Shown: positions 37,020-44,275 of the stretch, in pieces
Position numbering within the stretch: the first letter of the stretch is position 1
Layout: each line of letters begins with the position of its first letter
Source: GCA-002793235 sp965267355
GTDB lineage: Bacteria; Bacteroidota; Bacteroidia; Flavobacteriales_E; Vicingaceae
Length of the DNA: 64,000 bases
Assembly (NCBI GenBank): GCA_965267355.1
Contig: OZ253956.1
Span: forward strand, 2,914,001-2,978,000
Reading direction: 5' to 3'
Notes under the pieces: model-generated
What the model was told of the DNA's origin: nothing
Database searches by the model: none
Seen by the model: the letters and a program-made list of their open reading frames with translations, nothing else
Position numbers and translations under genes: made by a program

Positions 37020-38247
37020 ATACATATTGCTAATAGCGAGCCTTGTTCTACTGCAAGTCGTTAAAGGGCAAGGTAATCCTCATCTGGTTCCTCAGCACGA
37101 CTTTGTAGTGTATGATTCAAGCTACATTCATTTTTATAATGACAGCTCCAACTTTGAAAGTTTCTTTAATAAACTAGATAACTTGATTTTTAAAGGAGAA
37201 GGAAAAGTTCGTGTAATGCAAATTGGTGGCTCTCACATACAGGCAGATATTTGGAGTGATAGAATGCGAAGAAATTTCTACACCCTCTCTCCTAATCTTA
37301 ATGGAGGAAGAGGTTTTTTATTTCCTTACCGTGTAGCACACACCAACAATCCTTATTACTATCGCATGAAAACCAAAGCTGAATGGGAAGGATTTAGAAA
37401 CTCTGTTATGAAACATCATGCCACCTGGGGTGTCTCTGGAATTACAGCTACCACTAAAGATAGCTTGGCTAATTTGAGATTTTACTTTAGAGGAGAAGAT
37501 GTTCCTTACTATGATTTTAATAGTGTTAAAATCTTTCATGATATAGACTCTAACTATTGCTTGGATATGATTTCCGATACAGCATCACTAATTAGAATTA
37601 ATCGAGAGATTGGATATACAGAGTTTGAATTTGATCATTACATTGACACTTTTGAGGTGAATATCTACAGAGAAGACACTATCCCATCACAGTTCAATCT
37701 GTATGGGGTATCGGTTGATAATGATGATCCAGGAGTAGTTTACACTTCTATTGGTGTAAATGGTGCTAGCACTAAGAGTTATTTGCGTTGTCAGAAGTTT
37801 ACTCAACATTTAAATACTATACCTCCAGACCTGGTAATTTTTTGCATAGGTATTAACGATGCTTACGACCCTGATTTTTGTGACAAATGTTACGAAGATA
37901 ATTACGATAAATTGGTTGATTCAATTAGAAGTGTCAACCCTGATTGTGACTTTTTATTTGTTACCAATAACGATAGTTATTACAAGAGAAGATATCCAAA
38001 CAAAAGAGCAGAAAAAGCACGTGAAGCTATGATTAGATTGGCTAAAAAGCATAAAGGTGGACTATGGGACATGTACCATGTAATGGGTGGTTTAGGCTCT
38101 TGCACCAAATGGATTAAAGCCGGGTACGCTAAAAAAGATAAGATACATTTAACCGCACAAGGATATAACCTGATGGGTGACTTAATGTTTTCTGCATTAA
38201 TCAAAAAATATGACGAACACTTACAAAAACTAAGCACTGTTGAGTAA
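37003..38247 (+). CDS. Secreted SGNH/GDSL-type protein (2)
   Basis: 414 residues. I chose the ATG at 37003 rather than upstream frame because it gives a clean signal peptide (MIVFNKYILLIASLVLLQVV..GQG) and avoids 66 bp of antiparallel overlap. The SGNH fold shows IGGSHIQAD (S77), GINDAYDP (block III) and KDKIHLTAQGYN (D379, H382). The usual Asp before the Ser in block I is Gly here (GGSH). Overlaps the previous gene by 17 bp and the next by 8 bp. Paired SGNH proteins next to an MBOAT gene are typical of glycan acetylation loci. Confidence 0.8.
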   Translation: MIVFNKYILLIASLVLLQVVKGQGNPHLVPQHDFVVYDSSYIHFYNDSSNFESFFNKLDNLIFKGEGKVRVMQIGGSHIQADIWSDRMRRNFYTLSPNLNGGRGFLFPYRVAHTNNPYYYRMKTKAEWEGFRNSVMKHHATWGVSGITATTKDSLANLRFYFRGEDVPYYDFNSVKIFHDIDSNYCLDMISDTASLIRINREIGYTEFEFDHYIDTFEVNIYREDTIPSQFNLYGVSVDNDDPGVVYTSIGVNGASTKSYLRCQKFTQHLNTIPPDLVIFCIGINDAYDPDFCDKCYEDNYDKLVDSIRSVNPDCDFLFVTNNDSYYKRRYPNKRAEKAREAMIRLAKKHKGGLWDMYHVMGGLGSCTKWIKAGYAKKDKIHLTAQGYNLMGDLMFSALIKKYDEHLQKLSTVE

Positions 38248-38887
38248 AGCTGTGATATATGATATGGATGGAATCATAATCGATTCTGAACCGCTTTGGA
38301 GAGAAGCACTTATTCTTGGCTTTAATGAGGTAGGTTTTGATTTTACGCAAGATAAATGCCGTATTACACAAGGTATGCGATTGATGGAGGTGGTTGAATA
38401 TTGGTATAACGAACAACCATGGGATAATAAAACTTTAGAAGAAGTTGAGCAGGACATTTTGCAAAAAGTAACTGACTTAATACTGGAGAAAGGCATTGCA
38501 ATGGAAGGTGTATATGAATCAATCAACTACTTTAGAGATAAAGGTTTTAAAATAGCTTTAGCATCATCTTCTGCTAATTCACTGATTAATGCTGTGCTAG
38601 ATAAGCTAGAGTTAACAGACGCTTATGAGGTAATTAATTCTGCTGAGCATTTACTGTATGGTAAGCCACACCCAGATATTTATATCAGAACAGCAAATGA
38701 GTTAAATGTGTTGCCGAAAAATTGTTGGGTTATAGAAGATTCATTTCATGGTGTATTAGCTGGAAAATCAGCAATGATGAAAGTTATTGCCATTCCAGAG
38801 GAAGCAAATAGAGAACAACCACGCTTTGCTTGTGCAGATTATAACTTAACCTCACTAAACGAGGTAATAAATTTAGGAATTGAATGA
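38240..38887 (+). CDS. hxpB: HAD-superfamily phosphatase (HxpB/beta-phosphoglucomutase-like)
   Basis: 215 residues, TTG start overlapping the previous stop region by 8 bp. HAD motifs: I YDMDGIIIDSEP (nucleophile Asp 8), II ALASSSA, III KPHPDIYI (Lys), IV VIEDSFHGVLAG. A cap domain lies between I and II. It resembles hexitol-phosphate/2-deoxyglucose-6-phosphate phosphatases and beta-phosphoglucomutases; the exact substrate is not certain. Its place inside a polysaccharide-acetylation operon suggests sugar-phosphate metabolism. Confidence 0.85.
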   Translation: MSKAVIYDMDGIIIDSEPLWREALILGFNEVGFDFTQDKCRITQGMRLMEVVEYWYNEQPWDNKTLEEVEQDILQKVTDLILEKGIAMEGVYESINYFRDKGFKIALASSSANSLINAVLDKLELTDAYEVINSAEHLLYGKPHPDIYIRTANELNVLPKNCWVIEDSFHGVLAGKSAMMKVIAIPEEANREQPRFACADYNLTSLNEVINLGIE

Positions 38888-40583
38888 GATAACTAACATA
38901 TCCGATTGGTTCGCCTGGTTTTTTAGTGCAGAAAATCTGAAAGACATTTTTCTGTATAACAATACCGAACCATTAATATTTACCGCCTGGTTCTTCTGGG
39001 GCTTTTTTGGAGTGGTGTTATTGCTGTATTCCATCATTCATAAAAAAAGAGGATTGCGAAATGCTTTCTTATTTTTTGCCAGTTTGTTCTTTTACTACAA
39101 AACCAGTGGGATGTTTGTTACCATCCTCCTCTTCTCTACTCTAGCGGATTTTATTATTGGTAAACGGATATACAAATCCAAAATCAAAACTACCAAGCAA
39201 ATATGGGTGGCGCTAAGTGTTATTATCAACTTAGGGTTGCTGAGTTACTTTAAATATGCTTATTTCTTTACCGACTCGTTTAACGCCTTTTTCCATACTG
39301 ATTATGAGATATATAACCACTTTGCCATGTGGACCAACGAATGGGCAGGAACTACTTTTGAAGTAGGTAAAATACTACTCCCTGTTGGTATCTCCTTCTT
39401 TACCTTTCAAACGATAAGTTATAGTATTGATGTGTACCGAGGAGATGTAAAACCCGTAAATAATATCTTAGATTTTGGTTTTTATGTGTCCTTTTTCCCT
39501 CAATTAGTAGCAGGTCCAATTGTGCGTGCTGCTGACTTTATTCCTCAGCTTTACCAACCTTATCGATTAACGCAATACAACTTTGGTTTAGCCCTGTTTT
39601 GGATATTAAAAGGTTTGACCAAAAAAGTAATAATTGGAGATTACATAGCTGTAAACTTTATTGATAGAGTTTTTGGTAATCCTTTAATGTATACTGGTTT
39701 TGAAAACTTGATGGCACTTTATGGTTACTCCTTACAGGTATATGCCGATTTTAGTGGTTATACCGATATTGCAATAGGTGTTGCATTGCTTATGGGCTTT
39801 ACATTACCTACCAACTTTAACTCACCATACAAAGCTAAAAACGTTGGTGAATTCTGGAAACGTTGGCACATTAGTTTATCCTCCTGGTTAAAAGATTACC
39901 TATACATACCATTAGGTGGTAACCGTGGTGGAAGTATCGGCACATGGGTAGCTATTGCCTTTATTATGGCATTTGTAGTACTACTAAGTGGTAAAATGAT
40001 AGTGTTATATAGTTTAATTTGGTTGGTATTACTATGTAGCGTATTAGCCATCTTTATTAAAACATTTAGGGAGTGGTTAACCACTAACATTAATCTATTA
40101 ATTACCATGTTATTGGGTGGTTTATGGCACGGAGCCAGCTGGCAGTTTGTTATTTGGGGTGGTTTAAATGGATTAGGCTTAATGGTATACAAGCTGTGGC
40201 GTAAGATTAGCCCTTATGAGAAGTTTAATAACTTCTTGGTAATAATGCTTAAGGTGTTTATCACTTTTAACTTTATCACCTTTACACGTATTTGGTTTAG
40301 AGCCGAAACGATGGAAAGCACTTGGCAGATAATGGATCAAATAGGTAATAACTTTAGTGGAGAGTTAGCGTTAGATGTGTTGTTTAGTTACAGTAATGTA
40401 TTTATTATGATGGCCATAGGTTTTATTATACACTGGTTGCCAACTAAAACAAAAGATTGGTATCGAGAAACCTTTATTAAATTACCACTAGTAGTTAAAA
40501 TACTGGTAGCTGCTATTACTGTATTTGCAGTATACCAAGCAATGAGCTCTGAATTACAGGCATTCATTTACTTTCAATTCTAA
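38880..40583 (+). CDS. MBOAT family O-acyltransferase (AlgI/PatA-like)
   Basis: 567 residues, about 11-12 membrane helices, TTG start overlapping the HAD gene by 8 bp. MBOAT hallmarks: SFFTFQTISYSIDVYRG, FSGYTDIAIGVA, FWKRWHISLSSWLKDYLYIPLGG, and GGLWHGASWQFVIWGGLNG with the catalytic-site His. Such proteins move acetyl groups across the inner membrane for O-acetylation of alginate, peptidoglycan or other surface polymers, together with SGNH proteins. Two SGNH genes are upstream in the same operon. A decayed copy of its C-terminus is found at 41294-41377. Confidence 0.93.
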   Translation: MNEITNISDWFAWFFSAENLKDIFLYNNTEPLIFTAWFFWGFFGVVLLLYSIIHKKRGLRNAFLFFASLFFYYKTSGMFVTILLFSTLADFIIGKRIYKSKIKTTKQIWVALSVIINLGLLSYFKYAYFFTDSFNAFFHTDYEIYNHFAMWTNEWAGTTFEVGKILLPVGISFFTFQTISYSIDVYRGDVKPVNNILDFGFYVSFFPQLVAGPIVRAADFIPQLYQPYRLTQYNFGLALFWILKGLTKKVIIGDYIAVNFIDRVFGNPLMYTGFENLMALYGYSLQVYADFSGYTDIAIGVALLMGFTLPTNFNSPYKAKNVGEFWKRWHISLSSWLKDYLYIPLGGNRGGSIGTWVAIAFIMAFVVLLSGKMIVLYSLIWLVLLCSVLAIFIKTFREWLTTNINLLITMLLGGLWHGASWQFVIWGGLNGLGLMVYKLWRKISPYEKFNNFLVIMLKVFITFNFITFTRIWFRAETMESTWQIMDQIGNNFSGELALDVLFSYSNVFIMMAIGFIIHWLPTKTKDWYRETFIKLPLVVKILVAAITVFAVYQAMSSELQAFIYFQF

Positions 40584-40724
40584 TAAAAGTTTAATAAAGA
40601 TGTTTATTAGAAGATAAAACTATTAGACCCTATATTTACTGCAATTGACTAATAGGTGACATTTAAATGGCGTGATAAAAATTCGTAATTGAGGTATAGA
40701 TTTGTGTCATCAAATGATTACAAC
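40584..40724. other. Intergenic region downstream of MBOAT gene
   Basis: 141 bp, AT-rich. Contains the weak hairpin TAATAAA-GATG-TTTATTA without a T run. I see no gene and no convincing promoter. Confidence 0.4.
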
Positions 40725-41297
40725 ATGAAAAAAAAGTCACTAAGCGAAAATTTAATCTATCATCGAAAACTTCAAGGCTATTCTCAGGAAAGTCTTTCTG
40801 ATAAAACATCTGTAGGTGTTCGTACCATTCAACGAATAGAAAAAGGAGAAGTTCAACCTCATTTACAAACTATCAAATTGTTAGCAGAAGGTTTAAACCT
40901 AGCAATAGAAGATTTAATGATAATTGAAAACCCAAATGAAGAAGAAGTTCAAAACGGTTGGCTATTTCTGTTTCATTTTATTCCCTTTGTCGGTTTCATA
41001 ATACCTTTAGGCAACATTATTCTTCCCTTAATTCTATGGATAACTAAAGCCAAGGATAACAAAATCTACGATAGCCATGGTCGGGCTATACTAAACTTTC
41101 ATATTACTCTCAGCCTTTTTATTCTAATTTCTTTATTATTATTTTTTGTCTTCCCAGGTTATAACTACTTTGCAACCATTGCATTAGCGTTATATGGAAT
41201 AATAATGAGTATCTTCAATATTTTCTATGCTATCAATTCTCATCAATGTAAATACCCATTGTCAATCATATTTTTAAAGCAAAAAAGTGTAAAATGA
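40725..41297 (+). CDS. XRE-family HTH regulator fused to a DUF4870-like membrane domain
   Basis: 190 residues from the ATG at 40725 (a longer frame with TTG at 40689 is possible but has no homology-like content). Residues about 1-65 form an HTH_3 domain (LSENLIYHRKLQGYSQESLSDKTSVGVRTIQRIEKGEVQP); about 75-185 form 3-4 membrane helices with the DUF4870-style core (IILPLILWITKAKDNKIYDSHGRAILNFHITLS). A small membrane-bound regulator; target unknown. It sits between the MBOAT gene and a decayed MBOAT remnant. Confidence 0.85.
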   Translation: MKKKSLSENLIYHRKLQGYSQESLSDKTSVGVRTIQRIEKGEVQPHLQTIKLLAEGLNLAIEDLMIIENPNEEEVQNGWLFLFHFIPFVGFIIPLGNIILPLILWITKAKDNKIYDSHGRAILNFHITLSLFILISLLLFFVFPGYNYFATIALALYGIIMSIFNIFYAINSHQCKYPLSIIFLKQKSVK

Positions 41298-41377
41298 TTA
41301 TTTCAATAATTGGCTATTTTGGAATAGCCCAAGCAATGAACTCAGAATGATAGACCTTTATTTACCTCCCGTTTTAA
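41294..41377 (+). pseudogene. Decayed copy of the MBOAT C-terminus
   Basis: In one frame the region reads IIGYFGIAQAMNSE, two stops, then TFIYLPF and a stop. The true MBOAT end at 40530-40583 reads AITVFAVYQAMSSELQAFIYFQF and a stop. QAM-SE, FIY and the F before the stop align without a gap, including the position of the final stop, and the DNA shares CAAGCAATGA and ATTTAC. The two internal stops (TGA 41348, TAG 41351) make it non-functional. Best explained as the remnant of a second MBOAT gene. Confidence 0.55.
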
Positions 41378-42376
41378 TCAGGCAATAGCCATTTCTCTGT
41401 TGTACTTGTTTCTATACTCAATAGGAGATAATCCTGTATATTTTTTAAAGGTATTTCTAAATGCTTTGGTATCGTTATAACCCACCGAATACATTACATC
41501 ACTAATATTATTGGTAGATGATTCTAAATCTTTCTTAGCAGCTTCTATTTTAACCCGTTGTATATATTCTAAAGGGGTGTTGGCTGTGGCTTTTTTAAAC
41601 CTACGCACAAAATTTCTGCGACTAATGGCAAACTTACTAGCCAATTGCTCAACACTTATCTTTTCTGCAAAATTAGACTCTATGTATGTCTGAGCCTCTC
41701 TAATTGGTTCGTCAACATGGTCTTTTTGACCATTAAAAATTACAAATTGATTTTGATTATCTCTGTCAATTTCAATTTCGAATAGCTTGGCACACCAAAT
41801 GGCTGTTTCCCTACCATTATACTTTTCTACTAAATGTAGTAATAAGTTTAAAAAAGAATAAGAACCCCCACTGGAATAAATACCATTATCCTCACTAATT
41901 ATCTTTTCTTTTAATAAGTTAATCTGAGGATACATTTGCTGAAACAGTTCAGCATACATCCAGTGGGTAGCACACGATTTTCCATTTAACAGACCCGTTT
42001 CTGCCAATAAAAATGCTCCAACACACAAACTAGCTACTTCAGCATTATGTTTTATTCGCTGTTCTTTAATCCAGGGTACAAAAGCAGCATTTTTTTTCAA
42101 TTCTACTTCCATATCTCCTATAATGGTGGTGACAATAATTACATCCGTTTGCTCCACCTGATCAATGGTTTTGGTTGGTCTTATGCTAAACGCTCCATCA
42201 TACAACTTCGTTTCATCGCTTAAACCCACCAACTCAATCTGGTAAAAATTATCCGTTCGCTGACCGGTTTGTATTAAAAATTGATTAACTGATCTAAAAA
42301 TTTTATAAGCACCAACAACTGAGCTTAATACAGCTTCACCAGCAGGTACTATAATACTTACGTGTTTCATAGTCAT
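41378..42376 (-). CDS. GlxA-family transcriptional regulator (DJ-1/PfpI plus AraC HTH)
   Basis: 332 residues. An N-terminal glutamine-amidotransferase-like domain (about 5-185; VASLCVGAFLLAETGLLNGKSCATHW, with the nucleophile-elbow Cys in SLCVGA) is joined to a C-terminal AraC double HTH (about 230-325; LASKFAISRRNFVRRFKKATANTPLEYIQRVKIEAAK, then SDVMYSVGYNDTKAFRNTFKKYTGLSPIEYR). Members regulate arginine/amine or aldehyde-related genes. An alternative Met lies two codons in (42370). Divergent from a glyoxalase-like gene at 42513, a likely target. Confidence 0.92.
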   Translation of the reverse strand: MTMKHVSIIVPAGEAVLSSVVGAYKIFRSVNQFLIQTGQRTDNFYQIELVGLSDETKLYDGAFSIRPTKTIDQVEQTDVIIVTTIIGDMEVELKKNAAFVPWIKEQRIKHNAEVASLCVGAFLLAETGLLNGKSCATHWMYAELFQQMYPQINLLKEKIISEDNGIYSSGGSYSFLNLLLHLVEKYNGRETAIWCAKLFEIEIDRDNQNQFVIFNGQKDHVDEPIREAQTYIESNFAEKISVEQLASKFAISRRNFVRRFKKATANTPLEYIQRVKIEAAKKDLESSTNNISDVMYSVGYNDTKAFRNTFKKYTGLSPIEYRNKYNREMAIA

Positions 42377-42512
42377 TCATTTAAGCAACAAATTTAGTGC
42401 TTTAGCTTGGCTCAAACAACCCCTAAAGTTGTCGGAAATACACACCTAAAAATCTTATATTGTGCCATAACTTTGGTTCAGAAATTTATTACTAATTAAA
42501 AAATTACATAAA

Positions 42513-42893
42513 ATGGATGCAACAACAAATTCTTTAAACTGGTTTGAAATACCAGCAAACGACATTGAAAGAAGTGCAAAATTTTACCAAACTATTTTTG
42601 GTATCGAAATGGAAATGCACGAAATGGATGGAACCAAAATGGCTTTTTTCCCATGGGCTGAAGGTTCGGGAAAAGCTACAGGGTGTTTAGCACAAGGAGA
42701 AAACTACAAACCATGTACTGATGGTACTAAAGTTTATTTAAATGCTAACCCAAACATGGATGGTGTTTTAGCCAAAGTAGAAGCAGCTGGTGGACAGGTT
42801 ATTGTTCCTAAAATGAGTATTGGAGAACACGGACACATTGCCTTTATTATGGATACCGAAGGAAACAGCGTTGGTATTCATTCGATAGAGTAA
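42513..42893 (+). CDS. VOC family (glyoxalase-like) protein
   Basis: 126 residues, a full single-copy VOC fold: WFEIPANDIERSAKFYQTIFGIEM at the N-terminus and IAFIMDTEGNSVGIHS near the C-terminus. Metal ligands of dioxygenase/glyoxalase members are only partly visible, so the reaction is not assignable. It is divergent from the GlxA-type regulator and ends at a terminator. Confidence 0.9.
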   Translation: MDATTNSLNWFEIPANDIERSAKFYQTIFGIEMEMHEMDGTKMAFFPWAEGSGKATGCLAQGENYKPCTDGTKVYLNANPNMDGVLAKVEAAGGQVIVPKMSIGEHGHIAFIMDTEGNSVGIHSIE

Positions 42894-42914
42894 GTATACA
42901 ATCAATTACGACCT

Positions 42915-42945
42915 AACTCCTCACCTTTAGTGGGGAGTTTTTGTT
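42915..42945 (+). terminator. Rho-independent terminator
   Basis: AACTCCTCAC (42915-42924), loop CTTTA, GTGGGGAGTT (42930-42939) with one G-U pair, then T residues. Faces the convergent lipoprotein gene, whose stop lies within it. Confidence 0.82.
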
Positions 42946-43406
42946 TACTCAAAATAGGTATTAAACACTTCAAACGAGGTTTTGAACTCTTGATAGATTC
43001 TTTCCTGTTCTGCCAGTTCTGTAGCAACGTCAAACTCTTCTGATAAACCAATAAATGGAACCAACCATTTGTGTAATTCATCGTGTGCTTGTCCTCCCAT
43101 AGTGCAATTAGAAGTTAAAGTCCTAATGTTTTCATCTATGGTTTGAGCTAAAGCAGGGTAGTCTTTCTCCGTATTTTTCTCAAAATCAGCAACAGCAGTT
43201 TCCATGTTTCTAATGTAAACTAACATTTCCTCTACTACTTTCCATTTGGCACCATTATTCAACACAATTTCTTCATTACCTTGCTGATGTTCTTCCTCTT
43301 CTGTTACTATCACTTCTTGTTCTTGTACCACTTCTTCTTGCAAAGCTTCATTACAGCCAAGCCCTATAAATGCTAATGTCATAAATGATAGAAATACTTT
43401 TTTCAT
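42945..43406 (-). CDS. Small lipoprotein of unknown function
   Basis: 153 residues from the ATG at 43406 (an in-frame Met 6 codons upstream, 43424, is possible but adds only MSKTKT before the signal peptide). Lipobox FIGLGC (Cys at about residue 18), an acidic linker (EEVVQEQEVIVTEEEEHQQG), then a helical domain of about 100 residues with one Cys (TSNCTMGGQAHDELHKWL). Not recognised by family. Divergent from the FKBP gene. Confidence 0.75.
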   Translation of the reverse strand: MKKVFLSFMTLAFIGLGCNEALQEEVVQEQEVIVTEEEEHQQGNEEIVLNNGAKWKVVEEMLVYIRNMETAVADFEKNTEKDYPALAQTIDENIRTLTSNCTMGGQAHDELHKWLVPFIGLSEEFDVATELAEQERIYQEFKTSFEVFNTYFE

Positions 43407-43490
43407 AGTTTTAGTTTTTGACAAAACTAACTAGATGATAAATAAGAAAATTAGGTTTAACGAATAATTAACATACTTAATGCTAATTCC

Positions 43491-43521
43491 TTGCCCACCC
43501 CTTTTATTAATCCTACTTTCG
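43491..43521 (+). promoter_or_regulatory. Putative flavobacterial-type promoter for the FKBP gene
   Basis: TTG (43491-43493), 20-nt spacer, TACTTTCG (43514-43521), close to the Bacteroidota consensus TTG-N17-23-TANNTTTG, 22 nt upstream of the ATG. Confidence 0.4.
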
Positions 43522-43543
43522 CAGTAAATTTAAAACACACAAA

Positions 43544-44038
43544 ATGAGTAACAAAGTAATATCATTAAGCTACACTTTAACCAAAGATACTGCAGAGGGT
43601 GAGCTAATAGAAACAACAGAAGGGAAAGACCCATTAACATTTTTATCAGGTGTAGGTCAAATGATACCAGATTTTGAAGCTAACGTAGTTGACCTTAATG
43701 TTGGAGATGAGTTTTCTTTTGGAATTAAGTCTGAGCTAGCTTACGGTACACGTAGTGAAGAAAACGTTATCGAATTAGACAAACAAATGTTTATGGATGG
43801 CGATAAATTGGCAGAAGGAATTGAAGAAGGTAAAATGGTTCCTTTACAAGATCAAAACGGAAGAGTGGTTCCTGCTAATGTGGTTAAGATTAACGAAAAC
43901 ACATTAACCATGGATGTTAATCATCCTTTAGCTGACCAAGACTTACACTTTACAGGTAAAATTATAGAAGTAAGAGAAGCTACAGCTGATGAAATTTCTC
44001 ACGGTCATGTTCATGGTCCTGGAGGAGTTGAGCATTAA
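43544..44038 (+). CDS. FKBP-type peptidyl-prolyl isomerase, SlyD-like
   Basis: 164 residues. The FKBP fold is interrupted by an IF/flap insertion in the SlyD manner (PLTFLSGVGQMIPDFEANVVDLNVGDEFSF...LAYG, then NVVKINENTLTMDVNHPLADQDLHFTGKIIEV) and ends in a His-rich tail (HGHVHGPGGVEH), the nickel-binding type seen in SlyD. Cytosolic prolyl isomerase/chaperone. Stands alone between the lipoprotein gene and the his leader. Confidence 0.93.
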   Translation: MSNKVISLSYTLTKDTAEGELIETTEGKDPLTFLSGVGQMIPDFEANVVDLNVGDEFSFGIKSELAYGTRSEENVIELDKQMFMDGDKLAEGIEEGKMVPLQDQNGRVVPANVVKINENTLTMDVNHPLADQDLHFTGKIIEVREATADEISHGHVHGPGGVEH

Positions 44039-44065
44039 GCCAATGTTAAATTTTAAAATTAAATT

Positions 44066-44094
44066 TTGAGATTTAAAAAAACTTCCTAGATTTG
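44066..44094 (+). promoter_or_regulatory. Promoter of the histidine operon
   Basis: TTG (44066-44068), 18-nt spacer and TAGATTTG (44087-44094), an exact match to the Bacteroidota -7 consensus TANNTTTG, 21 nt before the leader-peptide ATG. Confidence 0.7.
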
Positions 44095-44115
44095 CCAAAG
44101 TTAATTTTGAATAAA

Positions 44116-44172
44116 ATGACATTTATAACATTACATCATCATCATTTTCATATTTGCCCTCAGGCGAAGTGA
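44116..44172 (+). CDS. hisL: His operon leader peptide (18 aa, five His codons)
   Basis: ATG 44116 to TGA 44170-44172 encodes MTFITLHHHHFHICPQAK: four consecutive CAT codons and one more (44134-44145 and 44149-44151) in an 18-residue peptide, directly upstream of a strong terminator and the his genes. This is the signature of transcription attenuation: ribosomes stall at these codons when charged tRNA-His is low. Confidence 0.9.
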   Translation: MTFITLHHHHFHICPQAK

Positions 44173-44238
44173 TAATGGTATGTAATGAAATTAAGATATC
44201 TAAAAACACCGTCTGAGTAAATCAGACGGTGTTTTTTT
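44159..44238 (+). terminator. His operon attenuator (terminator with competing antiterminator)
   Basis: Terminator: AAAACACCGTCTGA (44203-44216), loop GTAAA, TCAGACGGTGTTTT (44222-44235), T run to 44238. Competing stem: CTCAGGCG (44159-44166) can pair with CGTCTGAG (44210-44217, one G-U), which removes the 5' arm of the terminator. The first element overlaps the last codons of the leader peptide just past the His codons, so a ribosome stalled on His leaves it free (read-through), whereas one reaching the stop covers it (termination). Confidence 0.88.
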
Positions 44239-44275
44239 ATTCCCAAAGGTTTACTCAGACTTATTTAAAAACAAA

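Noticed and set aside
40689..40724. TTG start extending the XRE/DUF4870 gene by 12 codons
   Set aside because: The added residues have no family resemblance, while the ATG at 40725 gives the usual MKKKSLSENL start of HTH_3 proteins.
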